DNA of 64,000 nucleotides from Linnemannia hyalina (taxonomy: Eukaryota > Mortierellomycota > Mortierellomycetes > Mortierellales > Mortierellaceae): NCBI GenBank assembly GCA_019671135.1, contig JAHRHY010000020.1:372001-436000 (forward strand). The letters are read 5' to 3'. Every line of letters begins with the position of its first letter. The stretch's first letter is position 1. Position numbers and translations under genes: made by a program. The notes under the pieces were generated by a model. That model worked only from the letters and a program-made list of their open reading frames with translations. It was not told where the DNA came from and did not search any database. Below are positions 57,301 through 64,000 of the stretch, one piece after another.

Positions 57301-59088
57301 CGTGATGCTGTTGGAGCCGCAGACGTTGGCGTTGGAATTAGTACCGCTAGTGCTGGTGGTACTGGTGGTGCTGGTGGTGCTGGTGGTAATGGTGGTGGAT
57401 GATGGTGCCGCTTCCGATTCCTCATCAGTCTCCTCTTCAACAATCATTCGCCGTCGCTTGTCCAACTTAACCGAGGTTGTCCCAACAATGGGCGGGCGAT
57501 CACTATTGATGGTGCCGTTTTGGTAGGCATCGTAAATGTCTATTGAAAAGACATTGTCAAATTGCCATTCGTCAGCAAATCACTCAGGACGTCAATGAAA
57601 TCATTGTCGTCATTGAACCCATAGTCTTTGTCCGTGTCCTGACCAGTGACAGGGACGGCGATAGTAGGTGTATTGTTGCTAGAGACGTTTTTTGCAACCT
57701 GCTTCTGCTCCTGCTTCTGCCCCTGCTCCTGCTCCTGTTTCTGCCTCTGCTCCTGCTCCTGCTTCTGGTCTTGAGTTAAGTTGGTCCTGAAAAAGACCCT
57801 TAATCGACGTCCACTTACCTTTGAAGTTGGCGTTGGGGTGGGGAACAACAGTGGCAACCTTGGGCTTGAAACCCCGGAGGTGTGTATACGCATCCTCAAA
57901 ATACGTAATGTTGTCGGGGACAGGGTCGTGAACAGGAGCCGTTGAGATCAAGATGCTTCTGCTGTCGATATCAGAGGTCATGTTGTTGACGGGGACATCA
58001 GGGGTTGGATCAGAGACATTCACGATAGTTGCATTGTCGTTCTACGTATCGTCTGTATTGCAGCGCCTGCGATTATTGAGAGTGGTGCGCCCTTTACAAT
58101 GCGCTGCAGCAGCCGAACCAAGACCTTAGAGCTCAAAGAGGACTGTTGCCTGCGATAAGTAGGAAACAGTACTAAAGGTCAGGGATGAACAGAAATGAAC
58201 ATAAATAACATAGTTGCATATAGACACTGACATAGACTTACTTTGGAGCAGCAGCAGAAGAACGGGTTCCGGTACGGGTATAAAGAGGCGTGGATGGTTT
58301 GCGCATGTTGAAGAGGATAAAACTTGAGACTGTAGAAGATATGTCAAAATATGGTCAAGGATTAATGAGAATCGATACTGAGAATTATGAGACGCTTACC
58401 CTTTTCTAAAAGAGAAATAATACAACCTCTTCACTCTCCTTGTGCCACGACATACCGTTACCCTACTGTTCACTGACCATGCTCAGTAGATTGGCGTCTG
58501 TGTTCTCTTCATTCTTGTTCTTCCTTGTGGTATGTGTGCTCGCGTCTTCGTGTTTGTCCATGCCAAGCTGAGTCCTCATGTCTGTCCATGCTGAAAAGGA
58601 TGGTGTATGGTCGAATATGTCAATGGAAAGAAAGAGAGGAATATTTTATTTCACACCTTAGAGGGGGTAATATGCGTACGCAACCCACTCTGATAGTGAC
58701 GTTCTCACTTTGGTGTTAACATCATGAGTCTGGTGCATTTTTTCAAAAAAAAAAGGGCCAAGCTGCATCTTCATGTCTGTCCATGCCAAGCTGCATCCTC
58801 ATGTCTGTCCATTCCATGCTGCGTCTGCATTCTCATGTCTCATTTTGTCCATGCCATGCTGGTGGATGTCTTTTTTGTTTCTGGTGTCGTTTGTTGCTTG
58901 CTGTTGTTGCTATTGTTGTTTGTTGCTTTCTGTTGCAGTTTTTGTTGTTGTAAAAGAAAAGAAGGGGGTAAAAAAAGGAAGATAACATGATGTCGAGGAT
59001 GGAGACGTCACGCCGGTGTGCAATTATGCAATTACAGAAAATTGGTGTATATCATGTGATAAAGAGACATTGATTTTAATATATGAGA
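54327..59088 (-). mobile_element. Helitron H1 (left arm of palindrome)
   Basis: Minus orientation. The 3' end is CTAG (54327-54330) behind a strong hairpin (CCGCGGCTACGCCGCGG on the plus strand, just inside). The 5' end, TCTCATAT, is at 59088. It inserted between T and T of H2's 5' region, read on the minus strand as GCAAT/TATGC. The gene inside is dead. It includes a GTCCATGCCAAGCTG-type minisatellite near 58555-58860. Confidence 0.8.
54583..58306 (-). pseudogene. RepHel gene of H1, dead
   Basis: Starts at ATG 58306 (MRKPSTPLYTRTGTRSS) with an intron after AAG (GTAAGTC donor). Pieces include a Gln/Lys- or Glu/Ala-rich repeat (about 57700-57770), MCTKCGCDGRNPVGHLEH, and a Rep remnant ending KYLYEHIRK, where the second Tyr is lost; the HUH motif is missing altogether. 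The helicase is in pieces. Walker A GPGGTGKF has Phe for Thr. An in-frame TGA follows FKDST (about 55745). A frameshift lies near 55375, before a good run with MTINKAQGQTL. A second TGA replaces the Arg of the LYxxLSR motif. The real end would be TAA 54583-54585. Confidence 0.8.
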
Positions 59089-62000
59089 ATTGCACAACCG
59101 CGTGGCGTCTCCATGCTTGACATCATGTTATCGATAACATCACCCCTTTTTTTTAACCCACCCCTTCTTTTCTTTTACAACAACAAAAACTGCAACAGAA
59201 AGCAACAAACAACAATAGCAACAACAGCAAGCAACAAACGACACCAGAAACAAAAAAGACATCCACCAGCATGGCATGGACAAAATGAGACATGAGAATG
59301 CAGACGCAGCATGGAATGGACAGACATGAGGATGCAGCTTGGCATGGACAGACATGAAGATGCAGCTTGGCCCTTTTTTTTTTTTTGAAAAAATGCACCA
59401 GACTCATGATGTTAACACCAAAGTGAGAACGTCACTATCAGAGTGGGTTGCGTACGCATATTACCCCCTCTAAGGTGTGAAATAAAATATTCCTCTCTTT
59501 CTTTCCATTGACATATTCGACCATACACCATCCTTTTCAGCATGGACAGACATGAGGACTCAGCTTGGCATGGACAAACACGAAGACGCGAGCACACATA
59601 CCACAAGGAAGAACAAGAATGAAGAGAACACAGACGCCAATCTACTGAGCATGGTCAGTGAACAGTAGGGTAACGGTATGTCGTGGCACAAGGAGAGTGA
59701 AGAGGTTGTATTATTTCTCTTTTAGAAAAGGGTAAGCGTCTCATAATTCTCAGTATCGATTCTCATTAATCCTTGACCATATTTTGACATATCTTCTACA
59801 GTCTCAAGTTTTATCCTCTTCAACATGCGCAAACCATCCACGCCTCTTTATACCCGTACCGGAACCCGTTCTTCTGCTGCTGCTCCAAAGTAAGTCTATG
59901 TCAGTGTCTATATGCAACTATGTTATTTATGTTCATTTCTGTTCATCCCTGACCTTTAGTACTGTTTCCTACTTATCGCAGGTAACAGTCCTCTTTGAGC
60001 TCTAAGGTCTTGGTTCGGCTGCTGCAGCGCATTGTAAAGGGCGCACCACTCTCAATAATCGCAGGCGCTGCAATACAGACGATACGTAGAACGACAATAC
60101 AACTATCGTGAATGTCTCTGATCCAACCCCTGATGTCCCCGTCAACAACATGACCTCTGATATCGACAGCAGAAGCGTCTTGATCTCAACGGCTCCTGTT
60201 CACGACCCTGTCCCCGACAACATTACGTATTTTGAGGATGCGTATACACACCTCCGGGGTTTCAAGCCCAAGGTTGCCACTGTTGTTCCCCACCCCAACG
60301 CCAACTTCAAAGGTAAGTGGACGTCGATTAAGGGTCTTTTTCAGGACCAACTCAACTCAAGACCAGAAGCAGGAGCAGGAGCAGAGGCAGAAGCAGGAGC
60401 AGAAGCAGGTTGCAAAAAACGTCTCTAGCAACAATACACCTACTATCGCCGTCCCTGTCACTGGTCAGGACACGGACAAAGACTATGGATTCAATGACGA
60501 CAATGATTTCATTGACGTCCTGAGTGATTTGCTGACGAATGGCAATTTGACAATGTCTTTTCAATAGACATTTACGATGCCTACCAAAACGGCACCATCA
60601 ATAGCGATCGCCCGCCCATTGTTGGGACAACCTCGGTTAAGTTGGACAAGCGACGGCGAATGATTGTTGAAGAGGAGACTGATGAGGAATCGGAAGCGGC
60701 ACCATCATCCACCACCATTACCACCAGCACCACCATTACCACCAGCACCACCAGCACCACCAGTACCACCAGCACTAGCGGTACTAATTCCAACGCCAAC
60801 GTCTGCGACTCCAACAGCATCACGAACACGCGCACGCCAGTTCCCACCTCCAGACGCATGTGCACCAAGTGTGGGTGTGATGGCCGGAATCCTGTCGGCC
60901 ACCTTGAACATCTTGCCAGGTCTTTTGGGACTAAGAGGGCGACCTTGGATGCCTGTGCCGGAAGGTGTAACCAAATAGAACTGGCCGATAATCTCCCGAC
61001 AGAGATCGACAATAGCTGGGTCGTGCCTCACAACCTTTGGCTGGCAACCAAGTTCAACACCCACCTCAATGTCGAGATATGGTTTTCCGTCTCTGCCGTG
61101 AAATATTTATACGAGCACATCCGTAAGGCATGTCTTTTGTTCATTGCCCCCTTATTTCTATCAAAGCAAAAGAAACAATAGTATCGCAGCACAGAAGTCA
61201 AAGCATCAATGGACATACACAAATTTCTATTTTTCATTTTTCATTTTCCCAATGGACCGAGCAGAGCCAAGATCGCCCTCGAAAAAGAAGGGTCTTCTGT
61301 TTGCCTCCACTGATCAATCCCATCGTCGTCTTTGCATCCACCAGCACCAACACTAGCACTAGCACTAGCACCAGCACCAGCACCAGCGCCGCCACTGCTA
61401 CAGCTACCGCTACAGGGTATAACACCACCGCCACTGAAGGCTCAATCGCTGCACACCAAAAAAAATGCAGCAAGCAAGGAGGTACTTTTTTTGCGCATTT
61501 TTTTCCCTGGATGTCTGACCATTGCAACTCCTTGCTTACTATTTTTTCTCACTCTCTTTTTGTTTGCTATCGTTTGTATAATAGCATCCTTCACGCATCG
61601 AGATTCGCGAATTTCGCGATATGAGATACCTCTCTTCCCATGAAAGCATGTGGCGCGTCCTTGGATATCCTTTGTACGGTCGTTCACCTGCTGTGCAACG
61701 TCTACAGGTCCATCTCATAGGCCAGCACAACGTCACATACGCGGATCTACTTTGTGTCGCCCGCCGTAACAACGACAGTCAACTGATGGCCTACTTTAAG
61801 CTGAACCAAGAGGACAAGGACGCACATAGATATGCATACGCCGAGATTCGCGAGCATTACACCTACGACCAAAACAATCGCAAGTGGGACAAGAGGAATC
61901 AAAAGGACACCCTCAAGATTGCCCGGATCTACTTTGTCCAGCCTAAGGACGGCGAGAGGTTCTGTCTCCCTTCTCTGGCCGCCTTTCCCACTATGCCACA

Positions 62001-63800
62001 AGACATCAGCGACAGCATTCTCCGCTACATCCCAAAGTCCGCCTCTGACCACAGCGAAAAATCGCATGAAGAGCTCGCCAAGCTGGCGGGCCCTCACATT
62101 CAAACCATGAATGTCGAGCATTGGGTAATATTTGACGAAGTCATCGCCTCTGTCTCCACACCCGTCCGCCCCCAAAGGACCGACCTCTATTTTATTGACG
62201 GACCAGGTGGCACCGGCAAATTCTTTCTCTACAACACACTGATTGAACAAATCAGTGGTGTTCTGAAAAAGAATGTTGTTGTCCTCGCGTCATCCGGTAT
62301 AGCAGCTCTGATCCTTCATGGTGGACGCATTGCACACTCTGTCTTCAAGTTCCCCAATCCAGTTTTCAAAGACTCGACCTGAAATATCACCCGCGAGCAA
62401 CAAGTCGGATCCATTATTCATGCGGCCGACCTCATCATCTGGGACGAGGTACCCATGATGCATCGAAATGTCTTTGAGTCTGTGGACCGGATTATGGATC
62501 GACCCTTGGTTCCTTTCGGCGGAAAGATTGTCGTGTTCGGTGGTGACTTTCAACAGGTGTTGCCGGTGGTTGTTCATGGATCTCAGTCTCAAATCGAAGG
62601 CGCATGTCTAAAGATGTCTGGCACCATTTGGCCCAAGGTCAAGGCACTCAAGCAAACTCGCAATATGCGAGTCATGGAGGACAAGAGCAGCTCTTTTTCT
62701 TCCGTCGATTTTTTGCTACATGTGGGTGAAGGCAAGGAGCAGACATTTTCCTTGGCGACTCTGATGATTATATCAGGATTCCAGACGACATCCTTTTTAC
62801 GCCACATGGACCCAATCTCAACAACGAGCACGAGATCCAACTTATCCGCACCATCTACCCCAATATCTCCATCGGCAACTTTGCACCTCACGACATCAAG
62901 CGCACCGCTATTTTGACAACACTGAACAAGGATGTCAATTACATGAACAACCTCCCGACCACACTACTTCCTGGCAAGGCAACAGAGTACCTTGGCCAAG
63001 ACTCCGTTCCGGATTCAGATACCAACGGCGTCGCCAACTATCCTACAGAGTATCTCAACTCTTTGGACCCCACTGGATTACCTCCCTACTATCTGGTGCT
63101 GAAAGTTGGCATGCCCATCATTCTCCTCCGAAATGTGGACCAAAAAAAAGGACTCTGCAACGGAACTCGCTTGATCGTCCGCCGGCTCAGGCCACGCTGC
63201 ATCATGGCGACAATCCTAACGGGACCTTTTGCCACCGACTTGGTCTTCATCCCACGAGTGCCGATTTTAACAACAGACGACAAGTCCTCCCCGATCACAT
63301 TCAAGAGACGACAGTTCCCGGTCAGGCCTGCCTTTGCCATGACGATCAACAAGGCGCAGGGTCAGACCCTTGAAAATGTCGGACTCTATCTCCCTACTCC
63401 TGTGTTCACACACAGTAAGCTTTATATTTCTCTTTCTTGATGCGCAGACATCAAAAATGTCAAAGTTCTTATGATCCATGGCAGCATCCCCGAGCTTGAG
63501 GGCACATACACTAGAAGTGATGTCTATAAGAGAGTTCCGTAATCATACCCTACACCATAGAATCGATCAAAATGTTAAAAGAGTGAACAATGCTCGCCCG
63601 TTCTTTAGATCAGTCCTCTCATCCTTTTTGCTGGCTCATTTTTTTATTCCTAATATTATTTTCCCCCCTTTGAAGTCAAGACACATCCAAAATGAATGAG
63701 AAAAGACCCCAGGTCGGCAACACCTCTAGCCCTTACACGCCAAACCTGGGAATCGAGAAACCGGCGCAGCGTCCGCGGCGTAGCCGCGGCCACTTGCTAG
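59089..63800 (+). mobile_element. Helitron H2, main part (right arm)
   Basis: Plus orientation, continuing from the split tip at 54262-54326. The 3' end is CTAG (63797-63800) with the hairpin CCGCGGCGTAGCCGCGG just before it and a T after it. Confidence 0.8.
59825..63542 (+). pseudogene. RepHel gene of H2, dead
   Basis: The same structure as in H1, read on the plus strand from ATG 59825. It has the first intron after AAG near 59890, a shorter Gln/Glu tract, the KYLYEHIRK Rep remnant (about 61106) and no HUH. The helicase begins at 61621 (MRYLSSHESMWRVLGYPLYG) with GPGGTGKF. The same TGA follows FKDST (62380-62382), the same frameshift lies near 62750, and the same TGA sits in place of Arg after LYISLS (63438-63440). 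It ends at TAA 63540-63542. Confidence 0.8.
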
Positions 63801-64000
63801 TCTCATATACTAAAATCCACGAGGGATAAATCACATGATATACACAACCTTTCTGTAATTGCATAATTGCACAACCGCGTGGCGTCTCCATGCTTGACAT
63901 CATGTTATCGATAAGATTACCCCTTTTTTTAACCCACCCCTTCTTTTCTTTTACAACAACAAAAAACTGCAACAGAAAGCAACAAAAAACTGCAACAGAA
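63801..64000 (+). mobile_element. Helitron H3, 5' end (continues past window)
   Basis: Begins TCTCATATAC directly after the CTAG of H2. It matches the H2 tip, then the sequence from 59089 onward without interruption, so it shows the unoccupied form of the H1 target site. It leaves the window after 200 bp. Confidence 0.75.

Larger units (their letters stand above)
54327..63800. repeat. Large inverted repeat (palindrome), 4.7-kb arms
   Basis: 54327-59027 and 59089-63800 are reverse complements with few differences. The arms are separated by a 61-bp spacer that is the first 61 bp of H1. Differences include repeat-length changes in the coding Gln/Glu and Thr/Ser tracts and scattered substitutions. 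Confidence 0.85.

Noticed and set aside
54327..63800. Terminal inverted repeat of a giant DNA transposon
   Set aside because: The arms are two complete Helitrons with their own 5' and 3' ends, and the unoccupied site in H3 explains the structure by nested insertion.

Overview
The window looks like nuclear DNA of an early-diverging fungus, most likely Mortierellomycotina (Mortierella and relatives). The basis is short GT..AG introns in every conserved gene, many decaying Sel1-repeat genes, a poly-Q C2H2 regulator, TATA boxes, and a mix of Helitron, MULE and chromodomain Ty3/gypsy remnants. The assignment is inference; no rRNA or species marker is present.

Layout. (1) 0.6-9.4 kb: a minus-strand tandem cluster of one small secreted-protein family. 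It has five intact, apparently intronless genes and one copy with a single nonsense codon. Each has a signal peptide, eight conserved Cys (CFEM-like spacing) and a hydrophobic GPI-type tail. Four of the five intact genes carry the motif TCGAAACCTT(C) 0.3-0.46 kb upstream. (2) 10.4-11.9 kb: a three-exon gene for an unrecognised single-pass membrane protein. (3) 12.0-16.0 kb and 26.5-27.5 kb: broken Sel1-repeat genes, one followed by AATAAA and a 28-nt poly(A) run, as in a retroposed copy. (4) 19.05-20.23 kb: a Crz1-like C2H2 transcription factor inside long gene-poor flanks. (5) 28-36.8 kb: a compact housekeeping island, with a putative small membrane protein, IST1 (ESCRT-III/Vps4 regulator), RPN11 (proteasome deubiquitinase), MIC19 (MICOS) and HSP104 (disaggregase). 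IST1/RPN11 and MIC19/HSP104 are divergent pairs sharing promoters; RPN11 and MIC19 converge.

(6) 38.6-64 kb is a transposon block. A MULE transposase gene is broken by stops. Beside it lie a truncated Ty3/gypsy element (one LTR plus integrase-chromodomain end) and a 0.5-kb inverted copy of a MULE segment. From 43.1 to 54.1 kb four Helitron-like elements lie head-to-tail on the minus strand, each 3' end meeting the next 5' end. One still has a long Rep-helicase reading frame; one is a 1.16-kb element packed with GC hairpins; one carries a tRNA-like SINE insertion. From 54.26 to 63.8 kb two near-identical dead Helitrons form a palindrome with 4.7-kb arms, because one inserted in reverse into the 5' end of the other. 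A third copy starts at 63,801 exactly where the second ends.

The most unusual features are the end-to-start Helitron junctions, the nested palindrome with lesions shared by both arms, the hairpin array, the SINE with a readable empty site, and the secreted-protein cluster with its shared upstream motif.
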